Positions 26,706 to 35,563 of a DNA stretch of 64,000 nucleotides are shown here, in pieces; position 1 is the stretch's first letter, and the number at the start of each line of letters is the position of its first letter. The position numbers and the translations under genes were made by a program. The DNA is from Erythrobacteraceae bacterium Alg239-R51. GTDB taxonomy: Bacteria; Pseudomonadota; Alphaproteobacteria; Sphingomonadales; Sphingomonadaceae. Where the stretch lies: contig CAMZOI010000001.1 of NCBI GenBank assembly GCA_947331495.1, positions 868,001 through 932,000 of the forward strand, in the 5' to 3' direction. The notes under the pieces are model-generated. The model was not told the DNA's origin. It saw only the letters and a program-made list of their open reading frames with translations, and searched no databases.

Positions 26706-27289
26706 TGAGCAAATTTCCCGCACTGGCCGCTCTTGGTTCTGCATTTCTGCTGGGCGGTTGCGTGTCCTTCGGCGCCGAGCCGCCAGAAAGTCTCTTAACT
26801 CTTACACCGACAGCCACTGCGCCCGCCGGTGTGGGCGCGCAAGGCTCGCAAGCCACCGCGCTGACTTTGATCGAGTTCGACGTGCCGCAATCGATCGATG
26901 TGACCCGGCTTCCGGTGCAGATCAGCGATACCGAAATCGCTTATCTCCAGGAAGCAGTATGGGTCGAACGTCCCGCACGTCTCTTCCGCCGCCTCATCGC
27001 CGAGACCATCCGCACCCGGTCCAACCGCGTTGTGATTGATGGCGATGATCCCGGCATCGGCGCAAATGACCGTTTGCAAGGTACGTTGCGCCAATTTGGC
27101 TACGATGCGCGCACTCGCGAGGTGGTGGTGATGTTTGATGCGGTTCGCAACCGCGAAGGGCCGAGCGTCACGACCCGCCGCTTCGTAGCGCGCGCTCCGG
27201 TGGCGGAACCCACGGTCGATTTCGTTGGTCCGGCACTGAATGCCGCGGCGAACGAGGTGGCCGGCCAGATCGCGGAATGGGTGGGGTAG
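26705..27289 (+). CDS. ABC-transport auxiliary lipoprotein (PqiC-like)
   Basis: A 194-residue lipoprotein. The lipobox LLGGC puts the lipidated cysteine at residue 19 (MSKFPALAALGSAFLLGGC). The following domain (VTRLPVQISDTEIAYLQEAVWVERPARLFRRLIAETI) matches the auxiliary lipoprotein family found with MCE systems, related to PqiC. It probably docks the MCE tunnel at the outer membrane. The ATG at 26705 overlaps the mlaD stop (TGATG), making it the fourth co-translated gene of the operon. Confidence 0.88.
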   Translation: MSKFPALAALGSAFLLGGCVSFGAEPPESLLTLTPTATAPAGVGAQGSQATALTLIEFDVPQSIDVTRLPVQISDTEIAYLQEAVWVERPARLFRRLIAETIRTRSNRVVIDGDDPGIGANDRLQGTLRQFGYDARTREVVVMFDAVRNREGPSVTTRRFVARAPVAEPTVDFVGPALNAAANEVAGQIAEWVG

Positions 27290-27478
27290 GAATTCGCCCG
27301 ACCCGCCGGGCTGGATATTGCAAGTTTGCTGATCCGCCATTTTTGAAGACGATCCGCGTAATTTTGCGGAATCTTGTTCATCGCCAGATCGTGTAGTCCA
27401 AGATTGTCTTCATCCGACATGTCGACCCGACGGCGATTGGCGCCGTTGTGAAGGAAGCCGGTTCGGGCGCCAATGCGG
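27290..27478. other. Spacer between the convergent Mla operon and ATP12 gene
   Basis: About 190 bases between the Mla lipoprotein stop and the ATP12 stop. A short CCCGACCCGCCGGG inverted repeat right after the lipoprotein stop may be a weak terminator. A minus-strand frame beginning at 27420 has a protein-like first 30 codons but then runs antisense into the lipoprotein gene. Confidence 0.35.
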
Positions 27479-28177
27479 TCAGGCCGACCGAATCGCCCGC
27501 ACCATGTCGATCGCTCTCAGGAAGTCGTCCCGCCGCCTATCACGCACGGCGCTCGCCTCTTCGTCGCTGCCCCAAAGCTCGGCCTGCCAGTCTTCTTCCA
27601 GATTGGCGGCTTTCCATAGAGCTTCGCCGTCGGCATCGTCTTCTATTGCGGCAAGCCCGATACATAGCGAGGCAGCGAGGCTGGTAAGCTGTTCAAGCGC
27701 GGCGAGAACAAAATGGTCCAGGCTTTCCAATCGTCGCCGCAGGCGGTCTAGTGTCGCGCCCGATTGCGGACGGTGGATCACGCCGCTGACCCGCGTCATT
27801 CCCACACCCTCACGCGCTTCCATCGCTGTAACCAGCGGCTCCCACATTTCCTGCTGGCGATGCCATAGCGGCTCGTCGGGATCGGCGCGGTAGCAAAGCG
27901 TGTCCGTCTCGGCATAGCCGAGCAGCTTGTCGATCACTGCCATGCGATCCTTCGAGACGACATCGAGCGCATAGTCGACCGTGTCGCGCACCGGAAAGGA
28001 CTTGGGATCGAGCTTCTCGCCTTGCGCTTCCCATTCCGCCGCCAGCATACCGGTCAGCGCGAGCGAGGGCACGAGTTGCGGCTGGCCTGCTTGAGTCCTG
28101 ACCGCTCGTCCGTCGAGCGCAACGATATTGCCGCGACCGGTTTTGTCGATCGTCACTTCGTTATAGAAACGCTTCAT
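27479..28177 (-). CDS. ATP12 family F1-ATPase assembly chaperone
   Basis: A 232-residue ATP12-type chaperone, needed in mitochondria for assembly of the F1 alpha subunit and conserved in alphaproteobacteria. The family opening KRFYNEVTI and segments VALDGRAVRTQAG and LAAEWEAQGEKLDPKSFPV are present, with the central LGYAETDTLCYRAD. The ATG at 28177 is chosen by the four-base ATGA overlap with the small membrane-protein gene upstream. It is the last gene of the crcB-to-ATP12 operon. Confidence 0.9.
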   Translation of the reverse strand: MKRFYNEVTIDKTGRGNIVALDGRAVRTQAGQPQLVPSLALTGMLAAEWEAQGEKLDPKSFPVRDTVDYALDVVSKDRMAVIDKLLGYAETDTLCYRADPDEPLWHRQQEMWEPLVTAMEAREGVGMTRVSGVIHRPQSGATLDRLRRRLESLDHFVLAALEQLTSLAASLCIGLAAIEDDADGEALWKAANLEEDWQAELWGSDEEASAVRDRRRDDFLRAIDMVRAIRSA

Positions 28178-28383
28178 TCCTGGCTTTTCCAATGCTTGAC
28201 GAGCAGGACAGGCAGGAAGAAGAATGCAACCGCGCCGCCTACCATCAGGACCGCGCCCTGCCCTTCGGTAAGGCGCAGCCGCCCGGCGACAGCCATCGCT
28301 CCGGTCAGCACCATGACGATCCCGCCGAGGCGGATCAGTTGCAACAGCCAGAAACGACCGATGGCGGGGTCAGGCTGGTCCAC
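28174..28383 (-). CDS. Small two-helix membrane protein
   Basis: A 69-residue hypothetical protein with two hydrophobic helices (about residues 12-34 and 43-63) joined by a short polar turn (GRLRLTEGQG). It overlaps the HAD gene stop by 14 bases and the ATP12 start by four. The conserved position between HAD and ATP12 and the tight coupling argue that it is real. No function can be assigned. Confidence 0.75.
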   Translation of the reverse strand: MDQPDPAIGRFWLLQLIRLGGIVMVLTGAMAVAGRLRLTEGQGAVLMVGGAVAFFFLPVLLVKHWKSQE

Positions 28384-29029
28384 GGATCATCTCGTCCAGC
28401 TGTTCGGGCGTATCGGCGACCGCGCTGGCACCCGCGTCCATAAGCTCCTGTGGCTCGTGATAACCCCACGCAACCCCGATCGCGCGCACCCCGGCATTGC
28501 TCGCCATCTCCATATCGAAGCTGGTGTCGCCGATCATGACGGCGTCTTCTGGCTTGACCCCGGCTTCGGCCAACGCGGCTTCGAGCATGGCTGGATGTGG
28601 TTTTGACGGATGGCGGTCGGCGGTCTGGAGGGTCATGAAACGCGCCTTGATGCCGTGCATGTCAAGACAGGCGTGAAGGCCCCGGTCGCTCTTGCCCGTT
28701 GCGACGCCAAGCAGACGGCCTTCGTTCGCAAGCCGATTAACGAGCTCGGCTATGCCGGCGAACAGTGGTTCCTCGAGCCTGCCCGTAATTCGCCTTCCCG
28801 AAAAGGCAGCTTTGTACCCTTCGACAACCTGCGCGCGCTGCCCCTCGGTCGCATTGGGCGCCAGATGTCGCAGGGCGAACGGAAGGCTGAGCCCCACGAT
28901 GCGACGGATGTCGTTGCGGCTGGGCGGAACGAGCTCGGCCGCGGCGAAGGCTTCCTCCATCGATTCGCAGATCGCCGCCTGTCCGTCGATCAAAGTGCCA
29001 TCGCAATCGAACACGACAAGGCGCGTCAT
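28370..29029 (-). CDS. HAD-superfamily phosphatase (phosphoglycolate-phosphatase-like)
   Basis: A 219-residue HAD-IA hydrolase. Motif I is VVFDCDGTLIDG with nucleophile Asp8 and acid/base Asp10, motif II is GVATGKSDRG, and motifs III/IV are SKPHP and MIGDTSFDMEMA. A helical cap lies between about residues 20 and 85. Such enzymes remove phosphate from small metabolites; phosphoglycolate is a guess. The ATG at 29029 overlaps the stop of the PaiB-type gene by four bases; an in-frame ATG at 29044 is less likely. Confidence 0.88.
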   Translation of the reverse strand: MTRLVVFDCDGTLIDGQAAICESMEEAFAAAELVPPSRNDIRRIVGLSLPFALRHLAPNATEGQRAQVVEGYKAAFSGRRITGRLEEPLFAGIAELVNRLANEGRLLGVATGKSDRGLHACLDMHGIKARFMTLQTADRHPSKPHPAMLEAALAEAGVKPEDAVMIGDTSFDMEMASNAGVRAIGVAWGYHEPQELMDAGASAVADTPEQLDEMIRGPA

Positions 29030-29625
29030 ACAGGCATTTCCCACATCGCGCGGACAAGATCATGGCGGCCCTTGCGAGCCAGACCGTTAGATATCCTTTC
29101 GCGCTCCGCCTCCGGCTTGTCCTGAGAAAGCTTGAATGTGGGACGGTACTCGCCAACCTTGATCTCGTAACCGACGATACCTTTGAAAAGACGCCTCCAG
29201 ACCGCTTCGCTGGTTTCGGACGCGTGCCATCGATCGCCACCCAATGCCTCTTCCTGTTTTTTGATCAGGCTGTGCAAAAACTGGTCCAGATCGTCGTCAG
29301 ACAGACGGGAAACTGTTCCAATCACTTCAACCGAGATGTAATTCCATGTCGGTACGGTGTCGCGGTTTGAATACCAACGAGGGGAGATGTATCCGGCTGG
29401 ACCGTCGACGCTGATGAGGATTGTGGCGCCATTCAGATGTCCGACCAGAGCGTTGTGACGCGCCAAGTGAAACTGAATACGCCGGTCCCCCGCGAGCACA
29501 AGCGGAGTGCGCGCCGCAGCTGGGCCGTCTGGGGTGGTCAGAAAAACGGTCCCGATACCGGTGCCGCCGATGAACGATTCAAGCGCTTCGCGATCGTCGC
29601 AGCGATAATATGGATTGGGATGCAT
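29026..29625 (-). CDS. PaiB-type FMN-binding protein
   Basis: A 199-residue protein of the FMN-binding split-barrel PaiB family. The start MHPNPYYRCDDREALESF and the core PRWYSNRDTVPTWNYISVEV and FKGIVGYEIKVGEYRPTFKLSQ are typical. In Bacillus PaiB influences sporulation and protease genes; here it may be a flavin-binding enzyme or regulator. It overlaps the stop of the RluA-type gene by one base and the start of the HAD gene by four. No helix-turn-helix is seen, so the older label negative transcriptional regulator is doubtful. Confidence 0.87.
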   Translation of the reverse strand: MHPNPYYRCDDREALESFIGGTGIGTVFLTTPDGPAAARTPLVLAGDRRIQFHLARHNALVGHLNGATILISVDGPAGYISPRWYSNRDTVPTWNYISVEVIGTVSRLSDDDLDQFLHSLIKKQEEALGGDRWHASETSEAVWRRLFKGIVGYEIKVGEYRPTFKLSQDKPEAERERISNGLARKGRHDLVRAMWEMPV

Positions 29626-30752
29626 CAGGTTTTGCCGCGAGGTTTGTTCGATTTGCTGTTCGTAGCGCTCCCACGCGCCCGTCTCGGTCCGCGTTGAGCC
29701 TTGCGATAATTCTTTGCGTGCTGGCGAGCCTGCTGCTTCTTTTCCTCGCGCGTCTTGGGCGGCGGATCGTCGCGCATCGGGGTCGCGTCGCTGAGGCTTT
29801 CGTCGAAGCCGAGCTGTTCCATCGAGGCGGCGAAATGTTCGGGCAGATCCGCGCTGACATCCAGCTTGTCGCCATCCGGCGATTCGATAATCAGCCTGCG
29901 TGCGTGCAGATGCATCTTGCGGCTGATCGTTCCGGTCAGGAAGGCGTCCTTTCCGCCGTACTTGCCATCGCCGACGATCGGGTGCCCCATCGCCGCGCAA
30001 TGTACGCGCAACTGGTGCGTGCGCCCCGTCATGGGCTGAAGCTCGAGCCATGCGGCCTTCTTGCCGGCCGCATCGACAACGCGATATTTAGTCTTGGCGG
30101 TCTGGCCGCTTTCCTCGTTGACATGCATCTTCTCGCCACCAGATCCGGGTTGCTTGGCGAGCGGCGCCTCGATCACGCCTTCGCGGATGTCGGGAACGCC
30201 GACGACTAGCGCCCAGTAAATCTTCTTGGCGCTGCGACCGGAAAAACGCCTCGAAAAGAACGCCGCGGCGCCCGGCGTGCGGGCGATCAGAAGGATGCCG
30301 CTGGTGTCCTTGTCGAGCCGGTGAACGAGTCGCGGACGGGGGTCATCATCCCCGTCAGAATAGGCATCGAGCAGGCCATCGACATGGCTGTGGGTGTTGG
30401 TGCCGCCCTGCGTCGCAAGGCCGGGAGGCTTGTTCAGGACCAACGCGCTCCTGGTCTGGTCGATCAGCATAGCCTCCGCCTGCTGGCGTTCGGTGGCCGT
30501 CAGTTCACGTTTCGACTTGGGTTTGCGGTTCGGGGCGTCGCCGCCGGGGGGCACGCGCAATTTCTGACCCGCCTCCAACCTCTCGTCGGGCTTGGTTCGC
30601 TTGCCGTCTACCCGGATTTGGCCGGTGCGGGCCCATTTGCTCACCGTTCCGAAGCCCACCTGCGGCAGATGCCGCTTGAACCAGCGATCCAGCCGAATGC
30701 CGTCATCGTCGGGCGCGACTGTGAAAGTCCGTACTTCGTCAGCCGTTTCCAT
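29625..30752 (-). CDS. RluA-family pseudouridine synthase (RluC-like)
   Basis: A 375-residue rRNA or tRNA pseudouridine synthase. An S4 domain (about residues 15-75, IRLDRWFKRHLPQVGFGTVSK) precedes the catalytic domain with HRLDKDTSGILLIART and GRTHQLRVHCAAMGHPIVGD. A basic C-terminal tail of about 50 residues (KTREEKKQQARQHAKNYRKA) goes beyond the core and is probably RNA-binding. The ATG at 30752 overlaps the crcB stop by one base. It is a paralogue of the RluD-type gene at the left edge. Confidence 0.9.
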   Translation of the reverse strand: METADEVRTFTVAPDDDGIRLDRWFKRHLPQVGFGTVSKWARTGQIRVDGKRTKPDERLEAGQKLRVPPGGDAPNRKPKSKRELTATERQQAEAMLIDQTRSALVLNKPPGLATQGGTNTHSHVDGLLDAYSDGDDDPRPRLVHRLDKDTSGILLIARTPGAAAFFSRRFSGRSAKKIYWALVVGVPDIREGVIEAPLAKQPGSGGEKMHVNEESGQTAKTKYRVVDAAGKKAAWLELQPMTGRTHQLRVHCAAMGHPIVGDGKYGGKDAFLTGTISRKMHLHARRLIIESPDGDKLDVSADLPEHFAASMEQLGFDESLSDATPMRDDPPPKTREEKKQQARQHAKNYRKAQRGPRRARGSATNSKSNKPRGKT

Positions 30753-31159
30753 CACACAACCCTCATCACCGTAAGCCCGAAGACCAATCCACTGATGCCG
30801 AGTGCGAAAGACAGCACGGCGTAGAGCGCAGCCAAGGTGTATTGCCCGCGCTGGATCAGCAGCACCATCTCCAGGCTGAAGGCGCTGAAGGTGGTGAACC
30901 CACCCAACAGGCCGATGCCGAGCAGCAGGCGCAATTGCTCGCCGCCGCCCGATCCCTGGCGCGCGAGCCATCCGGCCAGAAAGCCCATCAGCACGCTGCC
31001 GATGGCATTGACGGCGAGCGTTGCCCAGGGAAAGGTGGTGACCGCCTGCACCCCCATCGCCTGGGTCATGGCGCGACCCAGCTGGTAACGCAGCAAGGCG
31101 CCGGCTCCACCGCCGACGAAAACGTGCAGCGCTGCAACGAGGGGTGGGAAGGACGACAT
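30752..31159 (-). CDS. crcB: Fluoride exporter CrcB/Fluc
   Basis: A 135-residue Fluc fluoride channel that relieves fluoride toxicity. Four helices carry family motifs GGGAGALLRYQLGR, FPWATLAVNAIGSVLMGF and GGFTTFSAFSLE. The start at 31159 is preferred to the one at 31204 because the first helix then sits at the usual place (MSSFPPLVAALHVFVGGG). It heads the six-gene minus operon. No fluoride-riboswitch motif was recognised upstream. Confidence 0.93.
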   Translation of the reverse strand: MSSFPPLVAALHVFVGGGAGALLRYQLGRAMTQAMGVQAVTTFPWATLAVNAIGSVLMGFLAGWLARQGSGGGEQLRLLLGIGLLGGFTTFSAFSLEMVLLIQRGQYTLAALYAVLSFALGISGLVFGLTVMRVV

Positions 31160-31303
31160 TGCCTGTGCCCCTAGCGTGTCGCCAGCCCGCTGAAAAGCGG
31201 CCAAACCACTTGCTTTTTATACCACGAATCCGTAAAGGCGCACTGTTCGAGCCGATCCGGAACGGATTCGGCACGTTTTTCGTTGATAGAACGAGACCGT
31301 TTA

Positions 31304-31384
31304 AAGGAGGCGTAACCCGTGGCTCACGGGCTCTGGCCCGCAAGTCGAGGTATTTCAGCATATGCAGATCATGGTTCGCGATAA
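31304..31384 (+). promoter_or_regulatory. Leader of rpsU: strong Shine-Dalgarno, hairpin and overlapping 21-codon frame
   Basis: AAAGGAGG at 31303-31310 is the strongest ribosome site in the window but lies about 50 bases before rpsU. It is 8 bases upstream of a GTG (31319) that opens a 21-codon frame, reading [21 protein letters not shown] and ending at TAA 31382-31384, inside rpsU in another phase. The hairpin CCCGTG-GCT-CACGGG (31316-31330) covers that GTG. This could be a translational control leader; function is inferred only. Confidence 0.4.
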
Positions 31385-31568
31385 CAATGTCGATCAAGCT
31401 TTGCGCGCGCTCAAGAAGAAGCTGCAACGCGAAGGCGTCTATCGCGAAATGAAGCTGCGCCGCCATTACGAAAAGCCGAGCGAGAAGCGCGCCCGTGAAA
31501 AGGCTGCTGCTGTGCGTCGCGCACGCAAGCTCGAGCGCAAGCGGATGGAGCGTGACGGCGTCAAGTAA
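31362..31568 (+). CDS. rpsU: 30S ribosomal protein S21
   Basis: The 68-residue S21, which helps 30S subunits select mRNA. The sequence [20 protein letters not shown] is the standard alphaproteobacterial opening, followed by [16 protein letters not shown] and a strongly basic tail. A weaker GAGGT site lies about 12 bases upstream of ATG 31362, while a much stronger site is placed further up before an overlapping small frame. A GCAA-loop hairpin follows the gene. Confidence 0.97.
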   Translation: MQIMVRDNNVDQALRALKKKLQREGVYREMKLRRHYEKPSEKRAREKAAAVRRARKLERKRMERDGVK

Positions 31569-31602
31569 GTCGCGCTTGCGACCCGGACCCGGCTAAGCCA
31601 TG

Positions 31603-31626
31603 AGGGCGCGGAGCAATCCGCGCCCT
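31603..31626 (+). terminator. Hairpin after rpsU
   Basis: A perfect ten-pair stem (31603-31612 with 31617-31626) closes a GCAA tetraloop 35 bases after the rpsU stop. No U-tract follows, so it may act as a processing or mRNA-stability element as well as a terminator before the FKBP gene. Confidence 0.55.
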
Positions 31627-31649
31627 TAGCGTATCAGGACAATTTTTCC

Positions 31650-32222
31650 ATGACCGAAGTAACCCGCGTTCCTCTTCAGCCAATCGCCAAAGGCTCTTTG
31701 ACCAAGCTCTGGATCGGCGTGATCGTGGCGATCCTTCTTGGGGCGGGCCTGGCCTGGGCGACCATGCCCAAAGGTGTCGATGTGGAAACGATTGTCGAAG
31801 GAACCGGCGCATCTCCCGAACTGGGTGACGTCGTGTTCGTGAAATACGTAGGAAAACTGTCCGACGGAACCGAGTTCGACCGTTCGCAGCCGCTCCCGAT
31901 CCCGCCGGGGCTGTTTCCGGAAGGCAATCCGTTGTTGCTGGAAGAAGGAGCGATCATTGATGGCTTCATCGAAGGACTTACGCAGATGGAAAAGGGTGGC
32001 CAATACGTCCTGACGATTCCGTCCGAGCAGGCTTATGGTGCCGAGCCGCCTCCCGGTTCGCCTATTCCGCCCGATGCCGATCTGACTTTCGAAGTCGAAA
32101 TCGTCGATTTCATGAGTCAGGATGATTTCCAGGCTCGCGCAGCTGCGTTGCAATCGATGATGGCTCCGCCTTCCGCCGAGGGTGGCGAAGATGCGCCGCA
32201 ACCGGCTCCGCCTGTCGAATAG
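31650..32222 (+). CDS. FKBP-type peptidyl-prolyl isomerase, membrane-anchored
   Basis: A 190-residue FKBP-type prolyl isomerase. An N-terminal helix (about residues 21-38, LWIGVIVAILLGAGLAWA) anchors it, with the domain in the periplasm. The FKBP domain (about 55-155) has VFVKYVGKLSDGTEFDRS, IIDGFIEGLTQMEKGG and IPSEQAYG, close to the family consensus; a few active-site aromatic positions differ. The C-terminal 30 residues are Ala/Pro/Glu-rich. Its position between rpsU and gatC suggests a housekeeping fold helper. Confidence 0.9.
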   Translation: MTEVTRVPLQPIAKGSLTKLWIGVIVAILLGAGLAWATMPKGVDVETIVEGTGASPELGDVVFVKYVGKLSDGTEFDRSQPLPIPPGLFPEGNPLLLEEGAIIDGFIEGLTQMEKGGQYVLTIPSEQAYGAEPPPGSPIPPDADLTFEVEIVDFMSQDDFQARAAALQSMMAPPSAEGGEDAPQPAPPVE

Positions 32223-32270
32223 CGTTTCACCGCTTGAAGCGGGCCGGGCGCCCGGCTAACGCGCTCAACC

Positions 32271-32573
32271 ATGTCAGTTACCCGCGAAGAAGTGGCGAAA
32301 ATCGCCTCGCTGGCGCGCATCCGCATGGGCGAGGATGCGCTCGACCGGATGGTGCCCGAACTTAACAATATTCTCGACTGGGTCGAGCAGCTGAGCGAGG
32401 TCGACACGAGTGGCGTCGAGCCGATGACGGCGGTGATCTCCAACAGCTTGCGCCTGCGCGACGATGTGGTCGATGCGATCCCTGAAACGGCCGGTGGCCG
32501 ACGCGAGGATGTGCTGGCGAATGCTCCTGTCGCGGAGCATGGTTTTTTCGGCGTGCCCAAGGTGATCGAATAA
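32271..32573 (+). CDS. gatC: Glu-tRNA(Gln)/Asp-tRNA(Asn) amidotransferase subunit C
   Basis: The 100-residue GatC, a small scaffold that wraps the GatA-GatB interface in indirect charging of tRNA-Gln or tRNA-Asn. Typical segments: [37 protein letters not shown] and the C-terminal [20 protein letters not shown]. The stop overlaps the gatA start by one base (TAATG), fixing the operon order gatC-gatA-gatB. Confidence 0.97.
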   Translation: MSVTREEVAKIASLARIRMGEDALDRMVPELNNILDWVEQLSEVDTSGVEPMTAVISNSLRLRDDVVDAIPETAGGRREDVLANAPVAEHGFFGVPKVIE

Positions 32574-34057
32574 TGACAGATTTGACCGAGCTTGGCATCA
32601 AGGCGATCCGCGAGGGGGTGGCCAATGGTGACTTCACGGCGCGCGAAGTAGCGGAAGGCTTCAATGCCGCCGTGGCTGCTGCTTCCGAGCTAAATGCCTT
32701 CATCGTTGCCACGCCCGACCACGCGCTTGCCGCCGCCGACGCGGTCGATACCAAGCGAGCGAAGGGCGATGATCTTGGCACGATGGGTGGCGTACCGATC
32801 GGCATGAAGGATCTGTTCGCTACCAAGGGTGTCCAGACCACGGCTGCGAGCCACATTCTCGAAGGTTTCGAACCGCAATACGAAAGCACGGTATCCCAAA
32901 ACCTCTGGGATGCGGGCGCGGGTATGTTGGGCAAGCTTAATCTCGACCAGTTCGCTATGGGGTCGTCGAATGAGACGAGCTATTTCGGCAATGTTGTGTC
33001 GCCCTGGCGCAAGTCCAACGGCGCCAATACCGACATGTCGCCGGGCGGCTCTTCGGGCGGATCGGCAGCCTCGGTCGCAGCACGCATTGTGCCCGCCGCG
33101 ACGGGAACCGACACTGGCGGCTCGATCCGCCAGCCGGCAGCTTTCGCCGGCATTACTGGGATCAAGCCGACCTATGGCCGCTGCTCGCGCTGGGGCGTTG
33201 TCGCTTTCGCGTCCAGCCTCGATCAGGCCGGGCCGATGGCGCGCAGCGTCGAAGATTGCGCGATCATGCTCGAAGCGATGGCGGGGTTCGATCCCAAGGA
33301 TGCGACCAGTCTGAAAATGGAAGTACCCAACTGGGAAGCGGGGTTGAACGCCGACCTCAAGGGCAAGAAGATCGGTATTCCGAAGGAATACCGTATGGAC
33401 GGCACCGACGCGGAAATCCTCGAAAGCTGGGAGCAGGGCAAGGAATGGCTGCGCGATGCGGGCGCGGAGATTGTCGATATCTCGCTGCCGCATACGAAAT
33501 ATGCGCTACCTGCCTACTACATCATCGCACCGGCAGAGGCGTCGAGCAATCTGGCCCGCTATGACGGCGTGCGTTACGGGTTGCGCGATTTGCCTGAAGG
33601 GTCGGGCCTGCAGGATATGTATGCCGCGACCCGCGCAGCCGGTTTCGGCGACGAGGTCAAGCGCCGCGTTTTGATCGGCACCTACGTGCTGAGCGCCGGG
33701 TTCTACGACGCCTATTACACCCAGGCTCAGAAAATCCGCACGCTGGTGGCGCAGGACTTCGAAAAGGCGTGGAGCCAATGTGACGCAATCCTTGCGCCGA
33801 CCACGCCCACCGCCAGCTTTCCGCTCGGTTCGCTGAGCGACGACCCGCTGACGATGTATCTGAACGATGTGTTCGCAGTGCCGGCCAGCCTCGCAGGACT
33901 GCCGGCGATAAGCGTGCCTGCCATGCTGAATTCGGACGGCCTGCCGCTTGGTCTCCAGATCATCGGCAAACCTTTCGACGAACAGGGCGTGCTGAATGCG
34001 GGCCTCGCAATGCAGCAGCGCGCCAATTTCGACGCGCAACCGGAGAAATGGTGGTGA
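32573..34057 (+). CDS. gatA: Glu-tRNA(Gln)/Asp-tRNA(Asn) amidotransferase subunit A
   Basis: The 494-residue amidase subunit that produces ammonia from glutamine for tRNA-bound Glu or Asp. The Ser-cisSer-Lys triad is visible as Lys79 (PIGMKDLF), Ser160 ([12 protein letters not shown]) and Ser184 ([14 protein letters not shown]). The length and amidase signature are standard. Overlap with gatC (one base) and with gatB (four bases if the GTG start is used) shows tight co-translation. Confidence 0.98.
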   Translation: MTDLTELGIKAIREGVANGDFTAREVAEGFNAAVAAASELNAFIVATPDHALAAADAVDTKRAKGDDLGTMGGVPIGMKDLFATKGVQTTAASHILEGFEPQYESTVSQNLWDAGAGMLGKLNLDQFAMGSSNETSYFGNVVSPWRKSNGANTDMSPGGSSGGSAASVAARIVPAATGTDTGGSIRQPAAFAGITGIKPTYGRCSRWGVVAFASSLDQAGPMARSVEDCAIMLEAMAGFDPKDATSLKMEVPNWEAGLNADLKGKKIGIPKEYRMDGTDAEILESWEQGKEWLRDAGAEIVDISLPHTKYALPAYYIIAPAEASSNLARYDGVRYGLRDLPEGSGLQDMYAATRAAGFGDEVKRRVLIGTYVLSAGFYDAYYTQAQKIRTLVAQDFEKAWSQCDAILAPTTPTASFPLGSLSDDPLTMYLNDVFAVPASLAGLPAISVPAMLNSDGLPLGLQIIGKPFDEQGVLNAGLAMQQRANFDAQPEKWW

Positions 34058-35553
34058 GCACTTACCGCATCCAAGGAGCAACGGGCGAGTGGGAGGTCGT
34101 GATCGGCCTCGAGGTCCATGCGCAGGTTACTTCCAATGCCAAGCTGTTTTCCGGCGCTTCGACCGAGTTCGGGGCCGAACCCAATACGCAGGTCAGCCTC
34201 GTCGATGCGGCGATGCCGGGTATGCTGCCCGTGCCGAACCGTGAATGCATCCGCCAAGCGGTGCGCACCGGCATGGCGATCGAGGCGCAGATCAACAAAT
34301 ATAGCCGGTTCGACCGCAAGAACTACTTCTATGCCGACCTGCCCCAGGGTTACCAGATCAGCCAGCTTTACCACCCCATCGTGGGCGAAGGGCAGTTGTT
34401 GATCGACGCCGACGAGAAGGCCGGAATACCCGAAGACAAGGTCATCGGCATCGAGCGCATCCATATCGAACAGGATGCGGGCAAGCTGATGCATGACCAG
34501 CACCCGACCATGTCCTATGTTGATCTGAACCGTTGCGGCGTCGCTCTGATGGAGATCGTCTCGCGGCCCGACATGACCTCGCCCGCAGAGGCCGGGGCCT
34601 ATGTCCGCAAGCTGCGTTCGATCCTGCGCTATGTCGGAAGCTGCGACGGCAACATGGAAGAAGGCTCGATGCGTGCCGACGTCAATGTCAGTGTACGCAA
34701 AGTCGGCGACAGTGAACTGGGCACGCGAACCGAAACCAAGAACGTGAATTCGGTGCGCTTCGTGATGCAGGTTATCGAACACGAGGCCAACCGCCAGGTC
34801 GATCTAATCGAAGACGGCGGAAAGGTGGTCCAGGAAACGCGCCTTTTCGATGTCGCCAGCGGCACGACCCGTTCGATGCGCAGCAAGGAAGACGCGCACG
34901 ATTACCGTTACTTCCCCGATCCCGACCTGCTGCCACTCGAACTGGAAGACGATTTTCTGGCCGACTGCCGGTCGTCCTTGCCGGAACTGCCCGATGCCAA
35001 GCGCCGACGCTACGAGACCGAACTCGGCCTGACGCCGTACAATGCCCGCGAACTGACCGCCGAGGTTGAGACCTTCGCTCGTTTTGAGACTCTGTTATCC
35101 GCCGCTGCGCTACGTATCGGCAAGCCAGAAGCCGAGGTCGCCACGCAGGTCGCCAACTGGGCTCTCTCGGTCGCGCCTGGGGTGTTGAAATCGCTCGGCG
35201 CGGAGGCCGACCCGGCCCATGCGAGCGCCGGTGCGCAGGCTGCGATACTTGCCATGCAGGACAAGGGCGAGATTAGCGGCGGGCAGGCCAAGGAAATCTA
35301 CGAGATCGTTCTCAAGACCGGCCGCGACCCGGAAGAGATCGCCGATACCGAAGGTCTCAAACAAGTCAGCGACACCGGCGCCATAGAAACCGCGATCGAT
35401 GACATCCTTGCCAATAATCAGGACAAGGTCGAACAGTACAAGGGAGGCAAAGACAAGCTGTTCGGTTTCTTCGTCGGTCAGACCATGAAGGCAATGCAGG
35501 GCAAGGCTAATCCGGCTGTGGTCAACCAGATACTGAAAGACAAGCTCGGCTGA
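34054..35553 (+). CDS. gatB: Glu-tRNA(Gln)/Asp-tRNA(Asn) amidotransferase subunit B
   Basis: The tRNA-binding kinase subunit, 499 residues. The cradle domain has [20 protein letters not shown] and [20 protein letters not shown], and [10 protein letters not shown] is typical. The C-terminal helical and YqeY-like tail ends in [13 protein letters not shown]. The start is either ATG 34048 or GTG 34054. GTG is preferred: GGAG at 34042-34045 is then well spaced and GTGA overlaps the gatA stop in the usual way, whereas it is too close to the ATG. Confidence 0.97.
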   Translation: MSTYRIQGATGEWEVVIGLEVHAQVTSNAKLFSGASTEFGAEPNTQVSLVDAAMPGMLPVPNRECIRQAVRTGMAIEAQINKYSRFDRKNYFYADLPQGYQISQLYHPIVGEGQLLIDADEKAGIPEDKVIGIERIHIEQDAGKLMHDQHPTMSYVDLNRCGVALMEIVSRPDMTSPAEAGAYVRKLRSILRYVGSCDGNMEEGSMRADVNVSVRKVGDSELGTRTETKNVNSVRFVMQVIEHEANRQVDLIEDGGKVVQETRLFDVASGTTRSMRSKEDAHDYRYFPDPDLLPLELEDDFLADCRSSLPELPDAKRRRYETELGLTPYNARELTAEVETFARFETLLSAAALRIGKPEAEVATQVANWALSVAPGVLKSLGAEADPAHASAGAQAAILAMQDKGEISGGQAKEIYEIVLKTGRDPEEIADTEGLKQVSDTGAIETAIDDILANNQDKVEQYKGGKDKLFGFFVGQTMKAMQGKANPAVVNQILKDKLG

Positions 35554-35563
35554 TTCGCGCTGG

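Noticed and set aside
31160-31361. Possible fluoride riboswitch in front of crcB
   Set aside because: The conserved core of the crcB motif could not be found on the minus strand.
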